Positions 49,116-57,500 of a stretch of 64,000 bases of DNA are shown here, piece after piece. The translations under genes and the position numbers were made by a program. Source of the DNA: Enterococcus lactis (GTDB taxonomy: Bacteria > Bacillota > Bacilli > Lactobacillales > Enterococcaceae); NCBI RefSeq assembly GCF_015751045.1, contig NZ_BNJW01000014.1:1-64000 (forward strand). Reading direction: 5' to 3'. Below the pieces are notes generated by a model. It saw only the letters and a program-made list of their open reading frames with translations. It was not told where the DNA came from and ran no database searches. The stretch's first letter is position 1; each line of letters opens with the position of its first letter.

Positions 49116-49172
49116 TTAAGGGTTGTTAGGAGAAACTTCCCAGCCTCCCAATGGTAATGGTAATGGAAACAT
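49116..49172 (-). CDS. 18-residue peptide gene, candidate signalling peptide
   Basis: Too short for routine gene calling. Minus-strand ATG at 49172 reads MFPLPLPLGGWEVSPNNP and stops at 49116. AGAAAGGAGGTTTGACT precedes the ATG, an excellent ribosome binding site. The promoter has extended -10 TTGTTATACT (TATACT at 49210-49205) and the shared palindrome 26 bases further up. The peptide is hydrophobic and Pro/Leu-rich at the start with a GGW core. It lacks a classical signal sequence. Position in the putative Rgg regulon suggests a pheromone; a leader peptide or a chance frame cannot be excluded. Confidence 0.6.
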   Translation of the reverse strand: MFPLPLPLGGWEVSPNNP

Positions 49173-49204
49173 AGTCAAACCTCCTTTCTCTTAGTGACAA
49201 ATAA

Positions 49205-49252
49205 AGTATAACAAGTGTAAAAAGAAAAAAATTAAAATGTACGCTATTGCAA
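49205..49252 (-). promoter_or_regulatory. Peptide-gene promoter with shared palindrome
   Basis: Minus strand: TTGCA-ATAGCG-TACAT (49252-49237), 26 bases, then -10 TATACT with TGT before it. The 18-base core ATGTTGCAATAGCGTACA matches the chitinase site at 15 positions. Confidence 0.7.
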
Positions 49253-49386
49253 CATTTAATAGATTATTTCAAGTGAAAGTCGATAAAAGAATTAAACAAA
49301 CACTTAAAAACAATGGAAATTAGTCCAAACTTTAAGAAATGTATACTATAATGGAAATTATCAATTATTTATTTGGAGGAATATCC

Positions 49387-50406
49387 ATGAAACAAAAAAT
49401 CGCAGTTCTTGGTCCTGGATCATGGGGCACTGCTTTAGCACAGACATTGGCAGAAAACGGGCATGATGTCCGGATTTGGGGAAATGTACCTGAACAGATT
49501 GACGAAATCAATACGTATCATACAAATCAACATTTTTTACCCGATTTGACGATCCCAGAATCGATTATCGGATATAAAGAATTGGCAGAAGCAGTGGATG
49601 ACGCAGATGCTATTTTGTTTGTCGTTCCGACAAAAGCGATCCGTTCAGTCGCCCAGGAACTTATTGGTAAAATGAATACTAAGCCCGTCATTATCCATGC
49701 AAGTAAAGGCCTAGAACAAGATACGCATAAACGGATCTCAGAAGTTTTGGCTGAAGAGATTCCAGAAGAAAAACGACAGGCAATCGTCGTATTATCTGGC
49801 CCTAGTCATGCGGAAGAAGTAGCAGTTCATGATATTACAACGATTACAGCTGCAAGTATCGATCAAAAAGCAGCTGCTTATGTACAAGAATTATTCATGA
49901 ATGATTATTTCAGGATTTATACAAATAATGATGTGATTGGTGTAGAAACTGGCGCAGCATTAAAAAATATCATTGCTATTGGTGCCGGTGCTATCCATGG
50001 GCTAGGGTTCGGAGACGATGCAAAAGCGGCCATCATGACTCGCGGATTAGCAGAAATTAGTCGTCTTGGTGTAGCAATGGGTGCCAATCCGCTGACGTTT
50101 ATCGGTTTGAGCGGTGTTGGGGACTTGATTGTTACTTGTACAAGTGTTCATTCCCGTAATTGGCGCGCCGGTAACTTACTAGGACAGGGGCATAAACTGG
50201 AAGAAGTTTTGGAAAACATGGGAATGGTCGTTGAAGGTGTGGCAACGACAAAAGCAGCAGTCGAGCTAGCACAACAGCTAGGGGTTGAGATGCCAATTAC
50301 TCAAACCATCTATAATGTTTTGTATAATGGAGAAGATATTAAAAAAGCAGCAAAAGAAATCATGCTACGTGACGGAAAAATGGAGAATGAATTTTCTCTT
50401 CGTTAA
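49387..50406 (+). CDS. gpsA: NAD(P)-dependent glycerol-3-phosphate dehydrogenase
   Basis: A 339-residue enzyme reducing dihydroxyacetone phosphate to sn-glycerol 3-phosphate for membrane lipid synthesis. The Rossmann motif is [20 protein letters not shown] (about 6-25). Catalytic segments are [17 protein letters not shown] and [19 protein letters not shown] (Lys about 190). I shortened the frame to ATG 49387, preceded by TTTGGAGGAATATCC. It is followed by galU at 42 bases, a common pairing in enterococci and lactobacilli. Confidence 0.96.
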   Translation: MKQKIAVLGPGSWGTALAQTLAENGHDVRIWGNVPEQIDEINTYHTNQHFLPDLTIPESIIGYKELAEAVDDADAILFVVPTKAIRSVAQELIGKMNTKPVIIHASKGLEQDTHKRISEVLAEEIPEEKRQAIVVLSGPSHAEEVAVHDITTITAASIDQKAAAYVQELFMNDYFRIYTNNDVIGVETGAALKNIIAIGAGAIHGLGFGDDAKAAIMTRGLAEISRLGVAMGANPLTFIGLSGVGDLIVTCTSVHSRNWRAGNLLGQGHKLEEVLENMGMVVEGVATTKAAVELAQQLGVEMPITQTIYNVLYNGEDIKKAAKEIMLRDGKMENEFSLR

Positions 50407-50448
50407 ATAGATGATTAACAGGTAAGCGTCGTTTAGGAGGAACAGTAA

Positions 50449-51330
50449 GTGAAGGTCAAAAAAGCAGTTATTCCTGCCGCTGGGCTAGGAACACGTTTTT
50501 TGCCGGCAACAAAAGCCATGGCAAAAGAAATGCTTCCAATCGTGGATAAGCCAACGATCCAATTTATTGTGGAAGAAGCATTGGATTCGGGAATCGAAGA
50601 TATCTTGATCGTAACGGGAAAAGAAAAGAGACCCATCGAAGATCATTTTGATGCAAATATCGAATTGGAAAACAATTTGCGGGAAAAGGAAAAAACAGAA
50701 CTACTCGCTTTAGTTGAAGAAACGACTCATGTCAATCTTCACTTCATCCGTCAATCTCATCCAAGAGGACTGGGGGATGCCGTGCTTCAAGCAAAAGCAT
50801 TCATAGGGAATGAACCATTTGTTGTCATGCTCGGGGATGATTTGATGAAAGATGATATCCCACTGACTCAACAATTGATGATGGATTATGAAGAAACACA
50901 ATCTTCTGCTGTTGCCGTCATGCGTGTACCAGAAAATGAAACCTCTAAATATGGAATTATTGATCCTAAAACGGATAACGAAAAGGGACGTTGCAGAGTA
51001 AATGGTTTTGTAGAAAAACCTGAACTTGGAAAAGCACCAAGCAATTTAGCCATTATCGGACGTTATCTCCTGACTCCCAAAATATTTGAGATATTAGCAA
51101 CTCAAGAACCAGGAGCAGGGAACGAGATACAACTAACGGATGCGCTCCAGACCCTTAACCAAACAGAAGCGGTCTATGCGAGAGAATTTAAAGGAAAAAG
51201 ATATGACGTAGGCGATAAGCTAGGATATATGAAGACAAATATTGAATATGGACTTCATCATCCGGAAATCGGCGCATCGTTAAGCGCATATATTATCCAG
51301 TTGAGCAAAGAGCTAAGAACAGGAAATTAA
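50449..51330 (+). CDS. galU: UTP-glucose-1-phosphate uridylyltransferase
   Basis: A 293-residue nucleotidyltransferase making UDP-glucose for glycolipids and wall polysaccharides. The N-terminal motif [20 protein letters not shown] binds [22 protein letters not shown] follows, and VVMLGDDLM contains the metal-binding Asp. The start is GTG at 50449, preceded by TAGGAGGAACAGTAA. It is probably co-transcribed with gpsA and ends in the hairpin at 51378. Confidence 0.96.
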   Translation: MKVKKAVIPAAGLGTRFLPATKAMAKEMLPIVDKPTIQFIVEEALDSGIEDILIVTGKEKRPIEDHFDANIELENNLREKEKTELLALVEETTHVNLHFIRQSHPRGLGDAVLQAKAFIGNEPFVVMLGDDLMKDDIPLTQQLMMDYEETQSSAVAVMRVPENETSKYGIIDPKTDNEKGRCRVNGFVEKPELGKAPSNLAIIGRYLLTPKIFEILATQEPGAGNEIQLTDALQTLNQTEAVYAREFKGKRYDVGDKLGYMKTNIEYGLHHPEIGASLSAYIIQLSKELRTGN

Positions 51331-51377
51331 CTGGAAATAAGTGACCTGCTGAGAATAAAAATCAAATGGGTATTAAA

Positions 51378-51425
51378 GCGGCAGCTTGTGCGTCATTTGC
51401 GCAACTGTCGTTTTTATTTTTTGAC
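51378..51425 (+). terminator. Terminator of gpsA-galU
   Basis: Stem CGGCAGCTTGTGCG / TGCGCAACTGTCG followed by TTTTTATTTTTT. The remaining bases to 51630 hold nothing recognisable except the start region of the next gene. Confidence 0.85.
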
Positions 51426-51630
51426 GCTAAGTGAATGAAGACGAGGAAAAATGAAAGATAGAAAAAGACTTTCGTGAATATATTTAGGAAATTTTCTGCT
51501 AATGGTTTAATTTTTTTTTAAGTTGCATAAAAGAAAATGATTACATAAGAGAAATGAAAGCCAATCCAGAAGATTCATAGTAGAATAAAAAGGCGAATTT
51601 TTTTAATTATAAAAAAGGTGTGTGTCCACT

Positions 51631-52008
51631 ATGGGAAAATTAGTCGCTATTGCGCAGTCGCTACTTGATATACTCAAGTGGCTGATGGAAGGAAATAATT
51701 GGGTATTTGTGTTACCACTATTGCTCATTAGTCTATTTATCATGTTCAAAATGGTCAGAAAAAAAGAAAGATTCCTAATTTTTATCTGGTATGCAGCGTC
51801 TATTGCAGTTGCTAGCTTGATGATCGAACTGGCGTTAGGTAGTTGGGAAGCTTGCATATTTGCCTTATTTTTTGCTGTATTGTATCTGCTCATTTATATT
51901 CCTTATAGGAAAAGAAAGTCTCGGATCGGAAGAAAGGGTAGACATGCCACTACTTTTTCTAGTACAGATTCTCTAGAACAAAGCAGAAGAGCGAGAAGAA
52001 GACGGTAA
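51631..52008 (+). CDS. Small hypothetical membrane protein
   Basis: A 125-residue protein with three hydrophobic segments (about 25-42, 48-66, 70-90) and a very basic tail (YRKRKSRIGRKGRH and RRARRRR), which should lie in the cytoplasm. No family recognised. I chose ATG 51631 over GTG 51622 because of AAAAGGTGTGTGTCC upstream. Single gene with its own terminator. Confidence 0.62.
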   Translation: MGKLVAIAQSLLDILKWLMEGNNWVFVLPLLLISLFIMFKMVRKKERFLIFIWYAASIAVASLMIELALGSWEACIFALFFAVLYLLIYIPYRKRKSRIGRKGRHATTFSSTDSLEQSRRARRRR

Positions 52009-52120
52009 TATTTAGTATGTATACGCAAAAAAAGATAAAATAATGGACAAAATATTGAGTTGAGAGATTTATTTAATTGGTGAGAAAAAACTTTTTTCAC
52101 TTATTTAAAAGAATCTTTTC

Positions 52121-52164
52121 AAAAAGGAATGCTTGCTACATAAGGACAAGCCATTCCTTTTTTT
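52121..52164 (+). terminator. Terminator after the 51631 gene
   Basis: AAAAAGGAATG(GCTTG) pairs with (CAAGC)CATTCCTTTTT, followed by more T. Confidence 0.8.
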
Positions 52165-52274
52165 TATGTTATTTATTTGTAAAAAAATCATACCAATGTT
52201 TTTTTGTGTTTTCGTACTTGCACTTGAATAAGAGATTACTTACAATGAGTTCAGATAGAAACAGCTGAATAAAA

Positions 52275-52320
52275 AAAGGCTCCCTGACCCTTAGTTGGCG
52301 CTAAGAATCAGGGAATGACC
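52275..52320 (-). terminator. Possible minus-strand terminator hairpin
   Basis: Minus strand TCCCTGA..CTTAG-type stem (plus strand TCCCTGACCCTTAG / CTAAGAATCAGGGA) followed by GCCTTTTTTT. It may end a minus-strand transcript that starts near 52580. Confidence 0.5.
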
Positions 52321-52390
52321 AGTCACACTCATACACCCTGACCGATCATTTTGCCATAGTCAATGCAGTGCATCGACCTTATTTATTGTA

Positions 52391-52571
52391 CCTAATCTAA
52401 GGGGAAAATTCTACCCCTATGTAGAGATTTTCTATGGTCTGCACGTTGTTTTATTTGCTATGTCAAGGTATTGGGCGTATTCGTTCAATACCTTTTTTGC
52501 GTTTGAAACAGCAAAGACCGCATGTATTACTGTTTATCTTCTGTTTTTTATGTATTTCCTTAGATTAGGCA
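52391..52571. ncRNA. Candidate long-hairpin noncoding RNA (6S-like architecture)
   Basis: CCTAATCTAAGG (from 52391) and CCTTAGATTAGG (ending about 52570) close a 180-base domain. Inside, GGTCT pairs with AGACC, GTTGTTT with AAACAGC, and AAGGTATTG with CAATACCTT at the apex. A large internal loop lies between the closing and middle stems. One long hairpin with a central bubble is the general shape of 6S RNA. No protein frame is present, and the strand is undecided: a TTGACA lies at its 52590 end on the minus strand, the minus terminator at 52275. Confidence 0.4.
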
Positions 52572-52614
52572 GCTGTTTCTATTCATGTCAAGTATAGCTA
52601 GGCGGGAGAGAAAA

Positions 52615-53229
52615 ATGAGTTTATGTTATTTTGACTATTATTACCAATTGGAAGAGAAATTAAGGATAGAAGAGCCGTTGATGGTTCAAGCAGGAACTTG
52701 GATTGCGAAACAAATCAATCAAGGCGGCAAATTGCAGATATATGCTAGCCGCACACTAAGTGGTGTAGCATTTGAATTTTGGGATCAAACACCGGACCTT
52801 GTGCCAAGTATATTGATTGAAAACCCAGCCGGAGGTGTCTATGAAACGCTAGAAGGGGCAGGACAAGCGATTATTGATGAGCTTTCTGTCAAACCAGAAG
52901 ACATTTTTCTACTTCTTTCGAATGAAGGAAGAAATCCAGCAATCGTTGAGTTGGCTCAATGGATCAAAGAAAATGGACATCCTTTGATCATTGTTACTGG
53001 ATTTGATTTGTCACGAAGCATCAAGTCCCAGCATAGCAGTGGTTTGAGATTATTTGAATTTGCTGATTTAGTTTTGGATAACCATGCCAATCTGCATGAT
53101 GCAGTCTTGACTTTGCCGAATTTAGATCCAGCAATCTGTGGAACAGCCTCTCTTGCAACGATTTTTTTGCTTCAACAAGTATTGTATTTTACAGCAAAAC
53201 AGCTAGTTCAGGAACCAAGAGGAAAATAG
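52615..53229 (+). CDS. SIS-domain protein (UPF0309-like)
   Basis: A 204-residue protein with one SIS-type sugar-phosphate fold. IYASRTLSGVAFEFW and ILIENPAGG at the front and FLLLSNEGRNPAIVELAQWI with ENGHPLIIVTG mark the nucleotide-like alpha-beta core. Related stand-alone proteins are annotated as sugar-isomerase domain or UPF0309; their reaction is unknown to me. ATG 52615 is preceded by GGCGGGAGAGAAAA; ten residues of a longer frame were dropped. Confidence 0.7.
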   Translation: MSLCYFDYYYQLEEKLRIEEPLMVQAGTWIAKQINQGGKLQIYASRTLSGVAFEFWDQTPDLVPSILIENPAGGVYETLEGAGQAIIDELSVKPEDIFLLLSNEGRNPAIVELAQWIKENGHPLIIVTGFDLSRSIKSQHSSGLRLFEFADLVLDNHANLHDAVLTLPNLDPAICGTASLATIFLLQQVLYFTAKQLVQEPRGK

Positions 53230-53469
53230 TTTTCCACATAATGACCAAAGTTTCATTAAAAAAACGGTGTTCCACGTAAATATGGAATGTTTGAAACAAA
53301 GAAAACGATTTTTAAAGAAAATCAGTAATAATCATTTTTTATTTTATGTTATTTTAAGTTTGTTTAGATCTAGAGGTCAGCCTTTTTTTTTGAAGGTGCG
53401 TTATTTTTATAAGTTGTTTCACAATGAGAAGAAAAGAGCTACAAAAATATGCAATGCTAGATAGAAAAA

Positions 53470-53563
53470 AAATAGCGGAAAAAGAGACAAGAAAGAATCC
53501 GCATGGATCCTTTCTTGCCTCTTAATACACGTTGATGAAAGAGTCTTCCCCAAAACTCTTTAC
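53470..53563 (-). ncRNA. Candidate small RNA of about 95 nt
   Basis: A minus-strand promoter (TTGCAA 53599-53594, 18 bases, TATAAT 53575-53570) would start transcription near 53563. The predicted RNA opens with hairpin AAAGAGT-TTTGGGGAAG-ACTCTTT. It ends with terminator stem AAGAGGCAAGAAAGGATCC / GGATTCTTTCTTGTCTCTT and a T-rich tail. It contains no plausible coding frame. Neighbouring bases 53230-53470 and 53600-54001 show no gene. Confidence 0.6.
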
Positions 53564-53569
53564 AATGTA

Positions 53570-53599
53570 ATTATAGTACATTTGTTATCATTATTGCAA
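53570..53599 (-). promoter_or_regulatory. Promoter of the candidate small RNA
   Basis: Consensus -10 TATAAT with -35 TTGCAA at 18 bases, minus strand. No gene lies downstream on that strand other than the small RNA. Confidence 0.6.
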
Positions 53600-54001
53600 T
53601 GAAGTTTACCTGATATAACAAAATTGTCGAAGAAGATTCCTTTTTCTAATAGAAAGAAAATATACAAAAAATGAAAGATATGAGATGAATATTTATTATT
53701 ATTTTTTGCTTTTTTGCAATGAAATACAATTTATTCACGATTATAAAATGAAAAAATCAGGACGGGATTTCCGCTAATCTAAAAATAAAAAAAGAATTTT
53801 AAGGAAAAACAGAGAAATAAAATACTCAATATAAATGGAAAAAGAAAAAAATAGTCATACATATGAGAAAAAAAGCAAAATAGAAAAAAGTGATTTTCTA
53901 ATAAATTATTCATGTGGAATTGACATTTTTACTGTATAATTCATTTGATTATCCATTTTTTATTCATCAAAATTACTGAGAAAAGAAAGGAAGAAATAAA
54001 T

Positions 54002-55741
54002 TTGAAGAAAACAAATTCTTCAGGAAAACCGAAACGTGACTTCACTAAATTATCGACACCCCATACGTATGTCATTATTTTTGGTGTAGTCATCTTTGCA
54101 TGGATACTGACTTTTGTCGTACCAGCAGGAAAGTTCAGCACGCAAGACATTGAATATAAAGATGCGAATGGCGAAACAAGTACTCGTACTGTTTTACGCC
54201 AAGATTCCTTCCGTTATGCTTACGAGCTGGATAAATCGTATGTATTTGATCAATTAGAAGAACTGCAAGATCATCCAGCAGAACGTGAAAAACTGGATGT
54301 TCCTGAAAAAGGATTGGAAAAAGTCATTGCTGACGGAGAAAAAAATCTTACGCAAGAAAAACTAGATGAAATTTCCTTAACAGATGATGTTCTTTACGAT
54401 GAGTATGGCGAAAATATCTATGATACTTCTAAAAAATTGCATAAAACAGCCAAAATATGGGGAACAGACGATTTTGGTGGCTTTGGCTTCTTAAATTTCG
54501 TTTTTGAAGGTCTAGTATCTGGAGATAAATATGGATCTGCTGTAGGGATTGCTGCATTGATCCTTGTTGTCGGAGGTGCTTTTGGTATTATTATGCGTAC
54601 CGGAGCGATTGATGCAGGAATCTATGCGTTTATCAGTAAAACGAAGGGACTGGAGCGTTTAGCTTTACCGCTATTATTCTTTGCTTTTTCATTTGGGGGC
54701 GCTACATTTGGGATGGCAGAAGAGGTAATTCCATTCTCAATGGTGATGGTTCCATTCGTCATTGCCTTAGGATATGACTCGATCGTAGCAGTAACCGTGA
54801 CTTATGTCGCATCTCAAGTCGGAAATGCGACCTCTTGGATGAGTCCGTTTAGCGTAGCTGTAGCTCAAGGGATTGCTGGAATCCCAGTGTTGTCTGGTGC
54901 GACATTCCGATTGATTATGTGGGTAGTTGTTACTGCCTTAGCAGCTGGTTATATGATGATATATGCAGAAAAAATCCGTAAAAAACCGGAAAGTTCGTTG
55001 ACTTATAAATCAGATGATTATTTCCGTTCTCATATCAAAAAGACATCTGATGAAAATAAAAAATTCATGCTTGGGCATAAACTGATTTTAGTAGAGATGT
55101 TAGCTGTTCTTGTTTGGATCGTTTGGGGCGTGACTCAAAAAGGCTATTACATCCCCGAAATCGCTTCTCAATTCTTTGTGATGGGATTAGTTGCCGGAAT
55201 CATTGCTGTTCTTTTCAAATTAGATGGAATGAAAGTCAATGACATCGCTTCTTCTTTCCAATCTGGTGCAGCTGATTTAGCTGGTACAGCAATCGTAGTA
55301 GGGATGGCCAAAGGAATCCTTCTCGTCTTAGGTGGATCCGATGCGTCTGTTCCTTCAGCTTTGAATACGATTTTGCATGGAATCGGGACGGCATTGACCG
55401 GTGTGCCAGCTGTCATTGGCGCTTGGGCGATGTATATCTTCCAAAGTTTGTTCAACTTGGTTGTTACATCAAATTCAGGACAAGCAGCTTTGACCATGCC
55501 GATTATGGCTCCATTGGCAGATTTAGTCGGTGTATCCAGACAAGTAGCAGTTCTTGCTTATCAGCTTGGTTCTGGTTTCATGGATGCTTTTACGCCCGTA
55601 TCAGCTAGCTTGATTGGTGTGTTAGGTGTTGCACGGATCGAGTGGGCAAAATGGGCAAGGTTCCAAATCAAGATGCAAGGATTCCTGTTTGTTTTGGGAA
55701 CTATTTTCATCATGATTGCTATTGCGATCGGTCTGCAGTAG
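54002..55741 (+). CDS. YfcC-family membrane transporter
   Basis: A 579-residue transporter with about twelve helices. The N-terminus THTYVIIF-like segment (TPHTYVIIFGVVIFAWILTF) and VPAGKF mark the YfcC/C4-dicarboxylate-carrier group. A long hydrophilic insert (about 60-165, rich in Asp/Glu/Lys) follows the first helix and is probably extracytoplasmic. Later helices contain GGATFGMAEEVIPFSMV and NLVVTSNSGQAALTMPIM. The start is TTG at 54002, preceded by AAAGGAAGAAATAAA. The isoaspartyl peptidase gene follows, suggesting uptake of peptides or amino acids that this enzyme uses. Confidence 0.85.
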   Translation: MKKTNSSGKPKRDFTKLSTPHTYVIIFGVVIFAWILTFVVPAGKFSTQDIEYKDANGETSTRTVLRQDSFRYAYELDKSYVFDQLEELQDHPAEREKLDVPEKGLEKVIADGEKNLTQEKLDEISLTDDVLYDEYGENIYDTSKKLHKTAKIWGTDDFGGFGFLNFVFEGLVSGDKYGSAVGIAALILVVGGAFGIIMRTGAIDAGIYAFISKTKGLERLALPLLFFAFSFGGATFGMAEEVIPFSMVMVPFVIALGYDSIVAVTVTYVASQVGNATSWMSPFSVAVAQGIAGIPVLSGATFRLIMWVVVTALAAGYMMIYAEKIRKKPESSLTYKSDDYFRSHIKKTSDENKKFMLGHKLILVEMLAVLVWIVWGVTQKGYYIPEIASQFFVMGLVAGIIAVLFKLDGMKVNDIASSFQSGAADLAGTAIVVGMAKGILLVLGGSDASVPSALNTILHGIGTALTGVPAVIGAWAMYIFQSLFNLVVTSNSGQAALTMPIMAPLADLVGVSRQVAVLAYQLGSGFMDAFTPVSASLIGVLGVARIEWAKWARFQIKMQGFLFVLGTIFIMIAIAIGLQ

Positions 55742-55763
55742 TACTGGAGATATAAGTAAATAA

Positions 55764-55860
55764 AAAAAGTAATCCAAACAGTAGATAAATGACTCCAAGA
55801 ACCGTCATTTTACGGTAAAATCAAAGGAGTAAAGATTCTATCGTTTGGATTATTTTTTAA
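55764..55860 (+). terminator. Large branched hairpin between yfcC and iadA genes
   Basis: Outer arms AAAAAGTAATCCAAAC / GTTTGGATTATTTTTT enclose nested GACTCC / GGAGT and ACCGT-CATTTT-ACGGT stems. The T-rich 3' side can terminate transcription. Confidence 0.7.
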
Positions 55861-55901
55861 GATCCTATCATCAGTTATACTTAAAGAAAGAGGAAAAATG
55901 T

Positions 55902-57086
55902 ATGAAGATCATCCGACAAATTGAAGTGTTTGCACCAGATTACTTAGGAAAAATGGACGTATTGATTGCCGGTGGGAAGATTTTGGCTGTAGAAGAACAG
56001 CTAGAAGGCGGCTACGAAGGAGTGGAAGTAGAAGAACTTTCAGGTGAGGGAAAAGTACTGACTCCAGGTTTCATTGACTGTCATTTCCATATTTTAGGCG
56101 GAGGAGGAGAAGGCGGTTATCAAAACCGAACACCAGAAGTTACATTAAGTCAATTGACTACAGCTGGTGTAACGACAGTTGTCGGTTGCTTGGGAACAGA
56201 CGGAGAAGGTCGAGATATGACTGCTTTGATCAGCAAAGCGAAAGGACTTGAAGCAGAAGGAATCTCCACTTATGTGTACGAGGGTTCGTACCGATTGCCG
56301 GTAAAAACAGTAACAGATTCGATCATCAAAGACTTTTTAACAATCGATAAAATCATCGGAATCGGAGAAATCGCAGTATCCGATCACCGTTCTTCTCAGC
56401 CAAGTTTTGAAGAGTTCGCCCGTGCAGCAGCAGATGCTCGTGTAGGAGGCATGTTGTCGGGAAAAGCTGGGATCATCAATGTCCACTTAGGCGGAGGAAA
56501 AAGAAAGCTAGAGTTATTGACACGAATTGTAGAAGAAACAGAAATTCCGATCACACAGTTTTTGCCTACTCATGCGAATCGTACACCAGAATTATTTGAA
56601 GCTTGCGTGGCATTTGCTAAACGTGGCGGCACGATTGACTTCACCGCTAGCGAAGACCCTGATTTTTGGGAGAAGACAGATGGGGAAGTGCGCTTCAGTA
56701 AAGCATTGAAACGATTGATTGAGGAAGATGTTTCTTTAGATAATTTCACGATGACCTCAGATGGACAAGGAAGCTTGCCTTATTTTGATGAAAACAATCA
56801 TTTCCTAGGGTTAGGAGTAGGAAGTGCTAAGGCATTGCTAGTAGGGATCAAAGAAGCTGTGCAAAAAGAAAATATTCCTCTGGAAATCGCCTTGCGAGCT
56901 ATAACCAGTAACCCAGCACGTATATTGAAATTGGATAAAAAAGGAAAAATTGAAATTGGCGCAGATGCAGACTTGTGTATCTTGGACAAAGAAACGCTTG
57001 ATATCGATACAGTTATTGCTAAAGGAGAAATAATGGTCCAAGAAAAAGAAGTCAAAGTATGGGGAACTTTCGAAAAAAGTTTTTGA
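55902..57086 (+). CDS. iadA: Isoaspartyl dipeptidase-like metallo-amidohydrolase
   Basis: A 394-residue amidohydrolase. Metal ligands are in GFIDCHFHILGGGGEGG (about 60-75), and later GIGEIAVSDHRS, IINVHLGGG, THANRTPELF and TSDGQGSLP. The C-terminal SNPARILKLDKKGKIEIGADADL is typical of the superfamily. Best match is beta-aspartyl-peptidase IadA, which removes isoaspartyl residues arising by protein ageing. ATG 55902 has AAGAGGAAAAATGT in front; a longer frame start at 55845 lies in the hairpin. Confidence 0.87.
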   Translation: MKIIRQIEVFAPDYLGKMDVLIAGGKILAVEEQLEGGYEGVEVEELSGEGKVLTPGFIDCHFHILGGGGEGGYQNRTPEVTLSQLTTAGVTTVVGCLGTDGEGRDMTALISKAKGLEAEGISTYVYEGSYRLPVKTVTDSIIKDFLTIDKIIGIGEIAVSDHRSSQPSFEEFARAAADARVGGMLSGKAGIINVHLGGGKRKLELLTRIVEETEIPITQFLPTHANRTPELFEACVAFAKRGGTIDFTASEDPDFWEKTDGEVRFSKALKRLIEEDVSLDNFTMTSDGQGSLPYFDENNHFLGLGVGSAKALLVGIKEAVQKENIPLEIALRAITSNPARILKLDKKGKIEIGADADLCILDKETLDIDTVIAKGEIMVQEKEVKVWGTFEKSF

Positions 57087-57197
57087 TCCACTATCTGTCT
57101 CATCCTTTTTTAGAAAACGAGCGTTCTGTTTGTCTGTATCTGTTGTTGATGTTACCCTGAAAGTAGATCAATAAACAAATTAAGAGGAGGAAACACA

Positions 57198-57401
57198 ATG
57201 GCAGATTTAAAAGGGCGTTCTAAAGACATGAAAGACAAAGTAGTCGGTAAAGGAAAAGAAGCATACGGCAAAGCAACAGACGACAAGAGCAAAGAAACAG
57301 AAGGAAAAGCACAATCACTAGGTTCTGATATCAAAGAAAAAGCTCGTGATTTGGGCGATGAAATCAAAGACAAATTCTCTCGAAAAGATGAAAACAAATA
57401 A
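57198..57401 (+). CDS. CsbD-family stress protein
   Basis: A 67-residue, highly charged Lys/Asp/Glu-rich protein. The [20 protein letters not shown] opening and repeated GK-A/E-G-K pattern mark the CsbD family, which is induced by general or envelope stress in Bacilli; its molecular role is unknown. AAGAGGAGGAAACACA precedes the ATG. A strong terminator follows, so it is monocistronic. Confidence 0.88.
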   Translation: MADLKGRSKDMKDKVVGKGKEAYGKATDDKSKETEGKAQSLGSDIKEKARDLGDEIKDKFSRKDENK

Positions 57402-57433
57402 ACAACGTTCATTACTAAATGAATCAAGCAAAT

Positions 57434-57479
57434 AAAAATCCGAACCGTATCTGCTTCATAGATATGGTTCGGATTTTTT
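57434..57479. terminator. Terminator of the csbD-like gene
   Basis: Stem AAAATCCGAACCGTATCT / AGATATGGTTCGGATTTT, bidirectional. Confidence 0.92.
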
Positions 57480-57500
57480 GTTTGAAAGTTATCCTGTTTT

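Noticed and set aside
53267-53464. 65-codon frame after the SIS-domain gene.
   Set aside because: Very Lys/Phe-rich AT-biased composition, no ribosome site, no family resemblance.
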